A stretch of DNA of 64,000 nt, taken from assembly GCA_016195915.1 (NCBI GenBank), contig JACPYS010000009.1, positions 55,089-119,088 of the forward strand, written 5' to 3'. This document shows, piece by piece, positions 1 to 8,659 of the stretch (the stretch's first letter is position 1; each line of letters opens with the position of its first letter). The translations under genes and the position numbers were made by a program. The DNA is from Betaproteobacteria bacterium (GTDB lineage: Bacteria; Pseudomonadota; Gammaproteobacteria; Burkholderiales; SG8-39). The notes under the pieces are model-generated. The model did not search any database, had not been told where the DNA came from, and saw only the letters and a program-made list of their open reading frames with translations.

Positions 1-2317
1 GTCCGGCCACCGCAATGGCTGCCCATTGGCTCGTGACCGAGGTCAGCTGAACCCTGAGTTCCGGCCAAGCAGTCTGCAGCAGATACTCGAGGAAGGTCAT
101 CACCTTGCCCGCGCCAACGGTGGTGGTGGTCATGAAGTAGTGATTCTCGGAGAGCCGCGACGTGGTGCCGTCGTCGGCCACGATTCCGTCCGGACGCAGC
201 ATGACGCCGTATCTGGCCTTTCCGATCACCAGAGTGTCGAAGCCATTCGTATACACGCGGTTGAGAAACTCGGCTGCGTCGGGCCCCTGAACGTCGATCT
301 TGCCCAGACTGGAAACGTCGACCATGCCGACAGCCTTGCGCACCGCATCGGCTTCGCGAATGTACGCATCACGCGGCGATTCGCCGGGCTTCGGGTAATA
401 CCACGGACGCAGCCAAAATCCCGCGGTGGTGAAGACCGCGCCGTTGCGCGCGTGGAGTTCGTGCATCGGCGAGCGCCGGATCGGTTTGAAATGCAGTCCG
501 GTCTCGGGCCCGGCAAGCGCACCAATCGCAATCGGCCGGTACGGCGGCCTGAACGTCGTGGTGCCGAGCTCGTTGATCGGACGACCGAGCATCCGTGCTG
601 CGATCGCCAGCGCGTTGACGCTGGAAGTCTTCCCCTGGTCCAGCGCCATGCCGAGCGTCGTATAGCGCTTGAGGTGCTCGATCGATTCGTAGCCCTCGCG
701 AAGGGCGAGGGCGATGTCGTCAAAGCCGACGTCGTGCTGGAAATCAACGAACTTCTTCCGGTATCCGGCGTCGGGAGGGTCCGGAATGGCCGCGACGGGC
801 GTGATGTCCGTCATGATGCGCTCATCGTGAAACGTGGCTCCTACAGACTCCGCGTCCGGCGAAACGGCGAAACCGCATGCCTGCGCAGCCGTGCTCCCTT
901 GCTTCAGCCCGCTGGCGACGCGCAGTCGCAGGCCCGGTTCTCCGGTCGCAGACCCCGTGACCCGATAGCCGCGCGGGATTTCTGCCGCCACGAACATTGC
1001 GCGCTTCTCGTCGTATACCGGTTTCGCGCCGCGCTGGCCCAGGAGCTGCAGCGTCGGCGTCCACCCTCCCGAGACAAGCAGCAGGTCACAAGGCAAACGC
1101 AGCTTCGCATCACCGATCGTCGCCTGGGCGGAATCAAATGTGCACACCTCGACGCTTCGAACGTGCATCCCGCCGTTCGCCCGCGCAACCGCACATCCGG
1201 GGTGTAGCGCGATTCCCGCATGCCGCGCATCGTGCTGCAGTTCGGCGGAGACCGCGCTTCTGAGATCGACGACTGCAACCTCTATCCCCGACGCAGCGAG
1301 ATCGAGAGCCGCGGCGTAGGCCGTGTCGTTGTTGGTAAAGACGACGATCTTGCGGCCCGGGATCACCGCGAAACGATTGACATAGGAACGCCCCGCCGAG
1401 GCGAGCATGACGCCCGGCAAATCGTTGTTGCCGAAGACGATGGGGCGTTCGAGCATGCCGGTCGCGAGCACCACCTGCCGCGCCCGCAGGACCCAGTACC
1501 GCTGGCGGGGTTGCTCGGGCGCAGGAACCGGGAGGTGATCCCCTACCCGCTCGAGCAAACCGAAGACCAGATTGTCGTACGCGCCAAACACGGTGGTCCG
1601 CGTCATCAACCGGACATTGGGCAGGCGCCTCAACTCGCCCACCACCGTGCGGAGCCAGGCGTCGGTATCGCCGCCCGTCGGCCTCGATAGCAACGATCCC
1701 CCGAGGTCCGCCCCGTCCTCAACCAGCACGACGCGCGCGCCGCTTCGCCCGGCGGCCAATGCCGCGGCCAGACCCGACGCCCCGCCACCCACGACCAGCA
1801 CGTCGCAGAACGCGTGTCCTTTCTCGTATCGATCGGGATCCCGCTCCAGAGGAGGCGTCCCGAATCCCGTTGCCCTGCGGATGAACTTCTCGTAGAACAT
1901 CCAGGCGCCGCGCGTCGGTCCCATGAAGGTCTTGTAATAGAAGCCGGAAGCAAAGACCCTCGACACGCGGTCGATCACGCGCATCAGGTCGAAATCGAGC
2001 GCCGGCCAGCTGTTCTGGCTCCGCGCCTCGAGCCCGTCGAACAATTCCACCGTCGTCGCCGCAACATTAGGCTCATGCCGGCCGCCTCTGCGCAGGCTGA
2101 CGAGCGCGTTCGGCTCTTCGAGCCCGGCGGTGTAGATGCCTCGCGGGCGGTGATACTTGAAACTCCGGCCGATGAGATGTACGCCGTTGGCGAGCAACGC
2201 GGAGGCGAGAGTGTCCCCGGCGAAACCCGCGTAGCTGCGCCCGTCGAATTCGAATGACAGAGCTCGAGACCGGTCGATGCGTCCGCCGCGAGCGAGCCGG
2301 CAGGGCTGCGCGCTCAC
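1..2317 (-). CDS. soxA: Sarcosine oxidase alpha subunit (partial, runs off left edge)
   Basis: Large subunit of heterotetrameric sarcosine oxidase, which oxidatively demethylates sarcosine to glycine and passes the one-carbon unit to tetrahydrofolate. The start is GTG at 2317, in a GTGA overlap with the soxD stop. Hand translation of several blocks along the gene stays open, giving about 772 codons before the edge; the family is about 1000 residues, so the C-terminus is missing. A SoxA-like N-terminal domain is followed by a dinucleotide-binding motif GGGASG near residues 177-182. The last visible part is aminomethyltransferase (GcvT-like) sequence containing SVTSQWAAIAVAG. Gene order soxB-D-A is canonical, and soxG is expected just outside the window. 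Confidence 0.93.
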   Translation of the reverse strand, partial: MSAQPCRLARGGRIDRSRALSFEFDGRSYAGFAGDTLASALLANGVHLIGRSFKYHRPRGIYTAGLEEPNALVSLRRGGRHEPNVAATTVELFDGLEARSQNSWPALDFDLMRVIDRVSRVFASGFYYKTFMGPTRGAWMFYEKFIRRATGFGTPPLERDPDRYEKGHAFCDVLVVGGGASGLAAALAAGRSGARVVLVEDGADLGGSLLSRPTGGDTDAWLRTVVGELRRLPNVRLMTRTTVFGAYDNLVFGLLERVGDHLPVPAPEQPRQRYWVLRARQVVLATGMLERPIVFGNNDLPGVMLASAGRSYVNRFAVIPGRKIVVFTNNDTAYAAALDLAASGIEVAVVDLRSAVSAELQHDARHAGIALHPGCAVARANGGMHVRSVEVCTFDSAQATIGDAKLRLPCDLLLVSGGWTPTLQLLGQRGAKPVYDEKRAMFVAAEIPRGYRVTGSATGEPGLRLRVASGLKQGSTAAQACGFAVSPDAESVGATFHDERIMTDITPVAAIPDPPDAGYRKKFVDFQHDVGFDDIALALREGYESIEHLKRYTTLGMALDQGKTSSVNALAIAARMLGRPINELGTTTFRPPYRPIAIGALAGPETGLHFKPIRRSPMHELHARNGAVFTTAGFWLRPWYYPKPGESPRDAYIREADAVRKAVGMVDVSSLGKIDVQGPDAAEFLNRVYTNGFDTLVIGKARYGVMLRPDGIVADDGTTSRLSENHYFMTTTTVGAGKVMTFLEYLLQTAWPELRVQLTSVTSQWAAIAVAG

Positions 2318-2610
2318 CCCTTCCGCCCCTCGTGCGTAGCGGCGGCGCGGCGGGGCTCACGCGCCGGCAGCGTCGATTTGATTTCATGCGTGACCGTGTC
2401 GCGCACCACGTACAGCCACTGTCGGCAGCCGTGCTGGTGCTGCCAGAACTCGCGGTGATCGCCGCGCGGGTTGTCCCGCATGAACACCGCGTCGGTCCAT
2501 CGGTCGAGGTCGGCATCAGCGAGATCCGGAAAGACGCTCGCGGCATCGCCGCCATAGGCAAACTCGACCTGATCGCGTTCGCCGCAAAACGGGCAGGTGA
2601 TTCTCAGCAT
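2314..2610 (-). CDS. soxD: Sarcosine oxidase delta subunit
   Basis: Small zinc-binding subunit of heterotetrameric sarcosine oxidase, 98 residues, the usual family size. The N-terminus MLRITCPFCGERD carries the typical CPFCG motif, followed by the conserved tract around WTDAVFMRDNPRG and the QHQHGCRQW segment, whose His and Cys residues can complete the zinc site. The ATG at 2610 is 10 bases after the soxB stop. An upstream in-frame start would overlap soxB and lacks family similarity, so 2610 was chosen. The stop overlaps the soxA GTG, so translation is probably coupled. Confidence 0.95.
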   Translation of the reverse strand: MLRITCPFCGERDQVEFAYGGDAASVFPDLADADLDRWTDAVFMRDNPRGDHREFWQHQHGCRQWLYVVRDTVTHEIKSTLPAREPRRAAATHEGRKG

Positions 2611-2620
2611 CGGCCCGGTC

Positions 2621-3877
2621 TCAGTGCGCCCACGGCGTCGGTCCCATGCCCTTTTCGTCAAGCTGATAGCCGCGGCGAAAACGATCGAGCGTGAAGCGCG
2701 CATTCAACTCGTGCGGCTGGTCCTTCGCGAGCGTGTGGGCAAAGCACCACCCGGAGGCCGGCGACGCCTTGAATCCGCCGTAGCACCAGCCGCCGTCGAT
2801 ATACAGTCCGTCGATCGGAGACTTGCAGATGATCGGGCTGCCGTCCATCGTCATGTCCATGACCCCGCTCCAGTGGCGCACCACGCGCAGGCGCGACAGC
2901 AGCGGAATGATCGCCTTGGCGTCAGCCATGGTCTCCTCTATGAGCGGCAGGTCGCCGCGCTGGCCGTAGGAGTTGTACCCGTCCAGGTCGCTTCCCATCA
3001 CCATGCCGCCCTTGTCGTCCTGCGAGACGTAGAAATGCGCGGCGCCGAACGAGACGACCGTATCGAGTATCGGCTTCACCGGCTCGGTTGCGAACGCCTG
3101 CAGCAGGTGTGTTTCGATCGGCAGGCGCAGCCCCGCCATCTTCGCGAGATGGCCGGTATGCCCGGCCACCGCCAAGCCGACTTTGTTGGCGCGAATCGCG
3201 CCGCGCGTCGTCTCGACGCCGACCACCCTGCCGCGCTCCCAGACGAACCCCTTCACTTCGCAGCCCTGGATAATATCGACGCCGTGGCGATCCGCCCCGC
3301 GGGCATAGCCCCAGGCAATCGCATCGTGCCGCGCGATGCCCGCGCGCTGCTGCCATAGCGCTCCGACGATGGGAAAGCGGGCCTCATCGGAGAAATCGAG
3401 TATCGGCGCCTTGCGCCGCACTTCCTCGCGCGAGAGGAGTTCCGCATCGATGCCGTTCATGCGCATGATGTTGCCCCGGCGCGCGGCCGCGTCCATCTGT
3501 GCCGGCGAATGGCAGAGGTTGAGCTGCCCTCGTTGCGAGAGCATCACGTTGAAGTTCAGGTCGTGGCTCATTTCCTCCCACAGCCGCAGCGATTTCTCGT
3601 AGAAACGGGTGTTGCCATCGATCATGTAGTTGGAGCGGACGATGGTCGTGTTGCGGCCGGTATTGCCGCCCCCGATATACCCTTTCTCGAGCACGGCGAC
3701 ACTGGTGATGCCATGCTCCTTGGCGAGGTAATAGGCGGTGGCGAGGCCGTGCCCGCCGCCGCCGACGATCACCACGTCATAGCCGGCCTTGGGTTCGGCG
3801 TTGCGCCAGGCGCGGCTCCAGCCACGGTTCCCGCCGAGGGCTTTCCTGACGAGTGCGAACGCGGAGTAATGCGTCAC
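2621..3877 (-). CDS. soxB: Sarcosine oxidase beta subunit
   Basis: FAD/FMN-containing catalytic subunit, 418 residues. It uses a GTG start at 3877. The dinucleotide-binding motif VIVGGGGHG lies around residues 36-44, followed by the family-typical segment GGGNTGRNTTIVRSNY (residues 69-84), and the protein ends with a DAO-type fold. In this family FMN is bound covalently to a histidine of the beta subunit; I did not assign that residue. It is the first sox gene, 63 bases after the upstream amidase, so the sox genes appear to be the distal part of the hydantoinase-amidase operon. Confidence 0.95.
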   Translation of the reverse strand: MTHYSAFALVRKALGGNRGWSRAWRNAEPKAGYDVVIVGGGGHGLATAYYLAKEHGITSVAVLEKGYIGGGNTGRNTTIVRSNYMIDGNTRFYEKSLRLWEEMSHDLNFNVMLSQRGQLNLCHSPAQMDAAARRGNIMRMNGIDAELLSREEVRRKAPILDFSDEARFPIVGALWQQRAGIARHDAIAWGYARGADRHGVDIIQGCEVKGFVWERGRVVGVETTRGAIRANKVGLAVAGHTGHLAKMAGLRLPIETHLLQAFATEPVKPILDTVVSFGAAHFYVSQDDKGGMVMGSDLDGYNSYGQRGDLPLIEETMADAKAIIPLLSRLRVVRHWSGVMDMTMDGSPIICKSPIDGLYIDGGWCYGGFKASPASGWCFAHTLAKDQPHELNARFTLDRFRRGYQLDEKGMGPTPWAH

Positions 3878-3940
3878 GTTGTCGTGGCAGTCAAAGCGGC
3901 TTGCATCGGCGCACCGGCGAAGGCGGTTGGTCCGCGCGCC

Positions 3941-4810
3941 TCACAACAGCCGGTCGTAAGCGGGCTGGCTATAGTACTTCACGTAGAAATCGTTGCGGAT
4001 GTCGCGCAGTGTCGGCGTGGCGATGCGCGCTTCGTCGACGAGCGCAAGATCGCAATCGACCGCGATAAAGGCGTTCGCTGCGTCGCCGGCATTGGCCACC
4101 ACCTCGCCATGCGGATTGACGATCATGGTCTCGCCGAAGTACGTCTTGCTCCCCTCCTGCCCGACCCGGTTCGTATAGATGCAGAACATGCCGGTATCCA
4201 CCGCGCGCGCCGTGTTGACCAGGCCCCAATGAACGCCGTGCGCGTAGCCAGGGGCGGCCGTCGGGCAGAACATCATCTCGGCACCCAGCATCGCCAGGAT
4301 GCGGGAGGTTTCGGGGTAGCGCCGGTCGTGGCAGATGATCGTCCCGAACCGGGCGTGCGGCTCGAAAGCGGTTTCCCAGACCTTGAAGTCCTGGCCGGCG
4401 CGGAAATACAGCTTCTCCAGCACCTGCACCCCGGCGACGTGCGTCTTGCGGTAGTTGCCGACGACCGTGCCCTCGGGTCCGATGGTTGCCGCAGCGTTGT
4501 AGTAGATCCCGGGCGCGGCCTTCTCGAACATCGGGAAGATCACGTAGTTCTTGTACTTTTTCGTGATCTTGCCGACCGCCTCGGTGCAGGGCCCGGGAAT
4601 CGGCTCCGCCTCGGGAAACAGGCTCACGTCCTTCTTGTCGTAGAAGCGATCGTAGTCGGAGGTGCACAACTCGCCCCCCAGGATGATCTGACAGCCGTCT
4701 TTCGAGGCCGCTTCGATCAGCTCCAGCGTACGCCCCAGCTTTTCCTGCACGCTGGTCCGCGGCATCGTCTTTTCCTGCAAACCTGCCACCCTGATTTTCC
4801 GATCAGCCAT
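3941..4810 (-). CDS. Nitrilase-superfamily N-carbamoyl amidase
   Basis: Predicted carbon-nitrogen hydrolase of the beta-ureidopropionase / N-carbamoyl-amino-acid amidase / N-carbamoylputrescine amidase group, 289 residues. The Glu-Lys-Cys triad is visible: E47 in GGELCT, K122 in NYRKTH and C160 in TIICHDRRYP. The ATG at 4810 has a GGAGAG ribosome site; longer in-frame starts run back into the hydantoinase gene and were rejected. It lies 20 bases downstream of the hydantoinase and 63 upstream of soxB. From context I infer hydrolysis of an N-carbamoyl amino acid made by the hydantoinase, possibly N-carbamoylsarcosine, which would feed sarcosine to SoxBDA. Exact substrate is not readable from sequence. 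Confidence 0.88.
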   Translation of the reverse strand: MADRKIRVAGLQEKTMPRTSVQEKLGRTLELIEAASKDGCQIILGGELCTSDYDRFYDKKDVSLFPEAEPIPGPCTEAVGKITKKYKNYVIFPMFEKAAPGIYYNAAATIGPEGTVVGNYRKTHVAGVQVLEKLYFRAGQDFKVWETAFEPHARFGTIICHDRRYPETSRILAMLGAEMMFCPTAAPGYAHGVHWGLVNTARAVDTGMFCIYTNRVGQEGSKTYFGETMIVNPHGEVVANAGDAANAFIAVDCDLALVDEARIATPTLRDIRNDFYVKYYSQPAYDRLL

Positions 4811-4830
4811 GTGATGCTCTCCGTTTAAAG

Positions 4831-6210
4831 TTATGCACCCTTTGCCTCGAGAAATCGAGCCCGGCCCTTCGCTGCCTTGAGTTCGCCTTTCTCGAGCAGT
4901 ACCTCGCCCCTTTGCATCACCAGTTCCGGCGCACCGAGCACACGGCGGTTCTCGTACATCGAGTAATCGGTCTTGGTGTGCTGGCCGCTCGCGTTGATGA
5001 TGTGCTCCTTCGTCGGATCGAAAATCAGCACGTCGGCGTCCGATCCTTTTTGCAGCACGCCCTTGCGCGGATAGAGCCCGAATATCTTTGCGGGTTTCTC
5101 GGCCATGATTTCGACCAGCCGGCAAAGGCTCACGCCGCGCCGGTTGAAGCCCTCGTCATAGGTGACGGTAAACATGGTCTCCTGCCCCGGCAGACCGGCG
5201 GCTGCATTGAAAACGTTGCCGAAGCGCGGTTCCTTGCTCTTGAGCATGTGCCCCGCGGTGTCTGATCCGACGACATCGATCTTGCCGGCAATGATTCCCT
5301 GCCACAGCGCGTCGACCTCGTCTGCGTCGCGCAACGGCGGGCTGACTTTGGCGAGCGTGCCGAGCCGCAGCGTGTCCTCGTTGGTGAGCGTGAGATAGTG
5401 GGGGCAGGTTTCCACGAAGATCGGCGCCGCGTTCCACTTGCGGAACATGTCGACCACGTCCAATGTCGCTTGAGTGCTGACGTGGACGATGTACATCGGA
5501 CAATCGAGAACCTTGGCGAAGCTGAGGATCCGGAATGCGGCTTCCGCCTCGGTGATCCCGGGGCGGGACGGTGCGTAGTATTCCGGACCCGTCTTCCCCG
5601 CCGCCGCGAATCCGTCTTCGAGGAAATCACACAGGTCGCCGTTCTCGGCATGCACGCAAAACAGGCCGCCATTGTTCTTGAGAGTGGTCAGAATCCTCAG
5701 GAGGTCGCTGTCGCTCAGGTACATGCCCCGCTTCTTGTATGCCATGAACCCTTTGAACGAACGCACGCCGCGCGCGCAGATCTTGGGAACCAGACTCTCC
5801 AGCGCGGCCATATCGCCGCTGACCAGGCTGCAGTGCAGGCCGAAATCGATCACCGAATCCTTCGTCCCCTCGTCGATAAAGTAGTTCACCGCGTCCCAGA
5901 GGTTCCCTTCCACGCCCCACGCCTTGACCGCGCCGATATAAGGGATCAGCGTCGTGATCCCTCCATAGACCGCCGCCTTCGAAAGTGTGTCCAGCCGGTC
6001 GGCGTACACCGGGTGCAGGTGTGCCTCGACGATGCCGGGAAGGACAAATTTTCCCGTGGCGTCGATGACCCGCGTGGCCTCCTTGCCGCTTCCCGGTCGC
6101 TCGATGCTCTCGACAACTCCATCCTTGATGAAGACGTCGGCCAACTGCAATTGCCTGCTGTCGACCAGTACGCCACCCTTGATCTGAACGTCACAGCGGT
6201 CTTGTGTCAT
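4831..6210 (-). CDS. Hydantoinase / dihydropyrimidinase-type cyclic amidohydrolase
   Basis: Metal-dependent amidohydrolase that opens cyclic ureides (hydantoins, dihydropyrimidines) to N-carbamoyl acids; 459 residues. Binuclear-metal ligands are recognisable: the HLH pair at H64/H66, the carboxylated lysine in FKGFMAYK (K159 by family alignment), H187 in CVHAEN, H243 in IVHVS and D317 in GSDTAG. The ATG at 6210 is preceded by GAGAGG. The usual SDHCP-like tract after the catalytic Asp reads SDTAG, so substrate preference may differ from typical D-hydantoinases. It is the first structural gene after the IclR regulator and is followed by an N-carbamoyl amidase. Confidence 0.9.
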   Translation of the reverse strand: MTQDRCDVQIKGGVLVDSRQLQLADVFIKDGVVESIERPGSGKEATRVIDATGKFVLPGIVEAHLHPVYADRLDTLSKAAVYGGITTLIPYIGAVKAWGVEGNLWDAVNYFIDEGTKDSVIDFGLHCSLVSGDMAALESLVPKICARGVRSFKGFMAYKKRGMYLSDSDLLRILTTLKNNGGLFCVHAENGDLCDFLEDGFAAAGKTGPEYYAPSRPGITEAEAAFRILSFAKVLDCPMYIVHVSTQATLDVVDMFRKWNAAPIFVETCPHYLTLTNEDTLRLGTLAKVSPPLRDADEVDALWQGIIAGKIDVVGSDTAGHMLKSKEPRFGNVFNAAAGLPGQETMFTVTYDEGFNRRGVSLCRLVEIMAEKPAKIFGLYPRKGVLQKGSDADVLIFDPTKEHIINASGQHTKTDYSMYENRRVLGAPELVMQRGEVLLEKGELKAAKGRARFLEAKGA

Positions 6211-6265
6211 TGACGCCTCTCGCCTTGATTCCTCTGTTGCTGCAGCGTGACAATTTGTGTGGCGA

Positions 6266-7159
6266 TCATGGGGCCCGGCGACTCGAGCGGACCCTGTCTC
6301 TCTTCGGCGCCGGAGCAAGCCCGATCCCGCGGTTGGCTCGCACGACGTGCGGTGGCCGTTCGGATTCCCGCGCGGCCGCAGCACCCTCGCGCTCGCCAAG
6401 AGCCGACGAGATTTGCTGTGCGCTCGCCACCAAACGCGGCGCCAGATCGCCGATCAATTCCGCGGTCATCCGATTCGCAGGCACGGAAACGCCGAGTGCG
6501 GCCACGGCGAGCCCGGTGTGGTCGCAGATTGGGGCCGCCAACCCAGACACGTCAGCCCGATACTCACCGTGGTTCACGGCGTAGCCAAGACGGCGGACGG
6601 TATCGAGAGCTGCCAGCAGCTCGCCCTTGCGGACGATGGTTGTGTTCGTGAACCGGCGCAACTTGCCGCGCAAAACCCTGTCCACGCGCGTTTGCGGCAG
6701 GAATGCCAACATCGCCTTGCCGTTGGCCACACAGTAGGGCGGGAGAGTCGCACCCAACTCGACGTTCGGGCGAACCGCCCGGGTTGAGTCCAGTTTGTCG
6801 AGAAACACCATTTCGTCGCTCTCGGTGAGAACGGTGAGATGGACTGTCTCCCGCGTCGCGGCATTCAACTTCTCCATCACGGGCCGCGCGATGCCGCGAA
6901 CGTCCAACTGGGACACCGCCCCGATGCCGAGCTCCCAGACCCTTGAGCTAAGCCGATACTTTGCAGTTTCCGGATCGCGCGTCAGAAACGACTGCTCCGC
7001 CAGGGTGGCGACCAGCCGGGAAATCGAGCCCTTGGCGAGCCCGAATTGACGGCTGAGATCGGTGATCCCCAGCGCTCGGTCGGCCTGCGCGACCGCCACC
7101 AGGATCTCGAGGCCCCGCTGGAGCGACTGCACCGTCGTCTTGCGCTTGCTGCGCGCCAC
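6266..7159 (-). CDS. IclR-family transcriptional regulator
   Basis: About 297 residues from a GTG at 7159 preceded by a GGAGACAGG ribosome-site-like tract; a GTG 12 bases upstream is also possible. The N-terminal winged helix-turn-helix (SLQRGLEILVAV through GLAKGSISRLVATL) is followed by the IclR effector-binding domain (for example RPVMEKLNAATRETVHL and the YCVANGKAMLAF segment). The C-terminal tail of about 40 residues, rich in Arg and Ala, is longer than usual. It lies 55 bases upstream of the hydantoinase on the same strand, and its promoter region faces that of the plus-strand LIV cluster. It probably controls the hydantoinase-amidase-sox genes and perhaps the divergent transporter. Confidence 0.9.
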   Translation of the reverse strand: MARSKRKTTVQSLQRGLEILVAVAQADRALGITDLSRQFGLAKGSISRLVATLAEQSFLTRDPETAKYRLSSRVWELGIGAVSQLDVRGIARPVMEKLNAATRETVHLTVLTESDEMVFLDKLDSTRAVRPNVELGATLPPYCVANGKAMLAFLPQTRVDRVLRGKLRRFTNTTIVRKGELLAALDTVRRLGYAVNHGEYRADVSGLAAPICDHTGLAVAALGVSVPANRMTAELIGDLAPRLVASAQQISSALGEREGAAAARESERPPHVVRANRGIGLAPAPKRDRVRSSRRAP

Positions 7160-7255
7160 TGTCCCTGTCTCCACGTGCCGTACGCCAGAGCGAAACGTGA
7201 TTGCGCGACTGCGTACAAGTTCATTTTGCTCGCAAGCTTTTGCGCCTGTCAAGGC

Positions 7256-7284
7256 TTGCGCTGGCCTACCGAGCAATGTATGTT
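7256..7284 (+). promoter_or_regulatory. Candidate sigma70-type promoter in the iclR/LIV intergenic region
   Basis: TTGCGC (7256-7261) and TATGTT (7279-7284) are separated by 17 bases, upstream of the plus-strand LIV binding-protein gene. The whole 7160-7406 gap holds no gene and is the natural place for divergent regulation of iclR and the transporter. The prediction is from hexamer similarity only. Confidence 0.35.
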
Positions 7285-7406
7285 AAAGGGATGCCGATTC
7301 ATTACCGGGCGGCAAGACGCCCACCCCCCGGTTTCGCACTACTCAACGTCGCACCACGATTGCCAGGATCACCCGATCGCAGCACCTTGATGGAGGAGTC
7401 GAGACC

Positions 7407-8570
7407 ATGAGCCACACTGCCCCCCGCCGCGCTTGGCTGCGCGGCCTCGCGTTCGCGGCCGCCGCCGCGGCATTCGGTACCGCGGCACCCGCCGCCGCGC
7501 AGCAAACGCTCAAATTCGGGCTGGCGATGCCGCTCACCGGCTCGCAGTCATCGTACGGCAAGGATCAGGTCAAGGCGGCCGAGTGGGCCGTCGCCGACAT
7601 CAATGCGAAGGGCGGAGTCAACGGCAAGAAGCTGGAAATGATCCTCCTCGACACTCAGGCCGATCCGACCGTCGGTATCAGCGCCGTCAACCGGCTGATC
7701 AACGTCGACAAGGTCCCGGTGTTCGTGACGGCCTGGAGCGCCGTGGTGAAGGCGGTTGCCCCGATCGCCAACCGCGAGAAGGTGCTCGAACTGTCGATCG
7801 GCGCGAATGCGCCCGAGATCTCGAAGCTGGGCGATTATGTCTACACCGCGTTCCCGCTCGCCGACGTCGACGTCACTGCGGTCGCCGACTACACGTTCAA
7901 GACGCTGGGCAAGAAGCGCGTCGCGATCATGTACATCAATAACGACACCGGTGTCGAGGCGGCACGGCTGTACCGCACGGTGTTCGAGAAGGCCGGCGGC
8001 CAGATCGTCGCCTTCGAGGCCTACGACCCGAAGGCGACCGATTACACCGGCGCGCTGCTCAAGGTGCGCGCGGCCAATCCGGAAATGATCCACCTGCACG
8101 GCCTCGTCGCCGACATGCCGCTCGTCATCGCTCAGATGCGCCAGCTCGGCATCGGCCAGCGTGTGACAACCTACGCGGCCGGCTATAACCCGCAGATGGT
8201 CGAGAAGGCGGGCAAGGGCGCCGAGGGGCTGATCGTGACCTCGCTCGCGCCCAACGAGAAGCAGAATCCGAACGTCGGGCCTTACCTCGAGCGCTGGAAG
8301 AAGGCCGAGAACCGGATTCCGAACGGCCTGCCCTACACCCAGTACCTGCACGACGCGCCCTATCTCGTCGCGGCACTCTACAGCCACCTTGAGAAGAACA
8401 AGCTGCCGGCGAGCGGCGAGAATATGCGCAAGGCGCTGCTTGCAGTGAGGACCTTCGATCTGCCGTTGACCGGCAAGCTCACTTTCAATGAAGACCATAC
8501 GGTGCGCAAGCCGGTGAACCTGGTAACTGTCGACAACGGCCAGTTCGTGCCGCTCGCGACGGTCGAGTAG
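7407..8570 (+). CDS. LIV-type ABC transporter substrate-binding protein (cluster 1)
   Basis: Periplasmic binding protein of the branched-chain amino acid/amide class (Peripla_BP_6), 387 residues. The N-terminus carries a signal sequence ending near residue 31; the pair R7-R8 followed by WLRGLAF resembles a twin-arginine signal. The mature start TLKFGLAMPLTGSQSSYGKDQ is typical of the family. The ATG at 7407 follows a GGAGGAG site. Ligand cannot be read from sequence; the adjacent MmgE/PrpD and flavoprotein genes in the same cluster suggest an organic acid, and the divergent hydantoinase operon suggests a ureide as an alternative. Confidence 0.92.
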   Translation: MSHTAPRRAWLRGLAFAAAAAAFGTAAPAAAQQTLKFGLAMPLTGSQSSYGKDQVKAAEWAVADINAKGGVNGKKLEMILLDTQADPTVGISAVNRLINVDKVPVFVTAWSAVVKAVAPIANREKVLELSIGANAPEISKLGDYVYTAFPLADVDVTAVADYTFKTLGKKRVAIMYINNDTGVEAARLYRTVFEKAGGQIVAFEAYDPKATDYTGALLKVRAANPEMIHLHGLVADMPLVIAQMRQLGIGQRVTTYAAGYNPQMVEKAGKGAEGLIVTSLAPNEKQNPNVGPYLERWKKAENRIPNGLPYTQYLHDAPYLVAALYSHLEKNKLPASGENMRKALLAVRTFDLPLTGKLTFNEDHTVRKPVNLVTVDNGQFVPLATVE

Positions 8571-8596
8571 CGGCGCGCCAGCAGAAATCCGCTCAG

Positions 8597-8627
8597 CCGG
8601 GGACCGTCGGCAAGCGACGGACCCCGG
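8597..8627. repeat. Strong hairpin between binding-protein and permease genes (cluster 1)
   Basis: Arms CCGGGG-A-CCGTCG and CGACGG-A-CCCCGG form two 6-bp helices around one A/A mismatch with a GCAAG loop. No T-tract follows, so it is more likely an mRNA-stabilising or processing stem than a full terminator. It lies in the 89-base gap between the binding protein and livH. Confidence 0.7.
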
Positions 8628-8659
8628 ATGGTTGCGCCCCGGACAATTCCCGCCGCACC

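Noticed and set aside
26..1207. Long plus-strand frame of 393 codons
   Set aside because: It is antisense to soxA, which has clear domain similarity; the product is Arg/His-rich shadow sequence with no motif.
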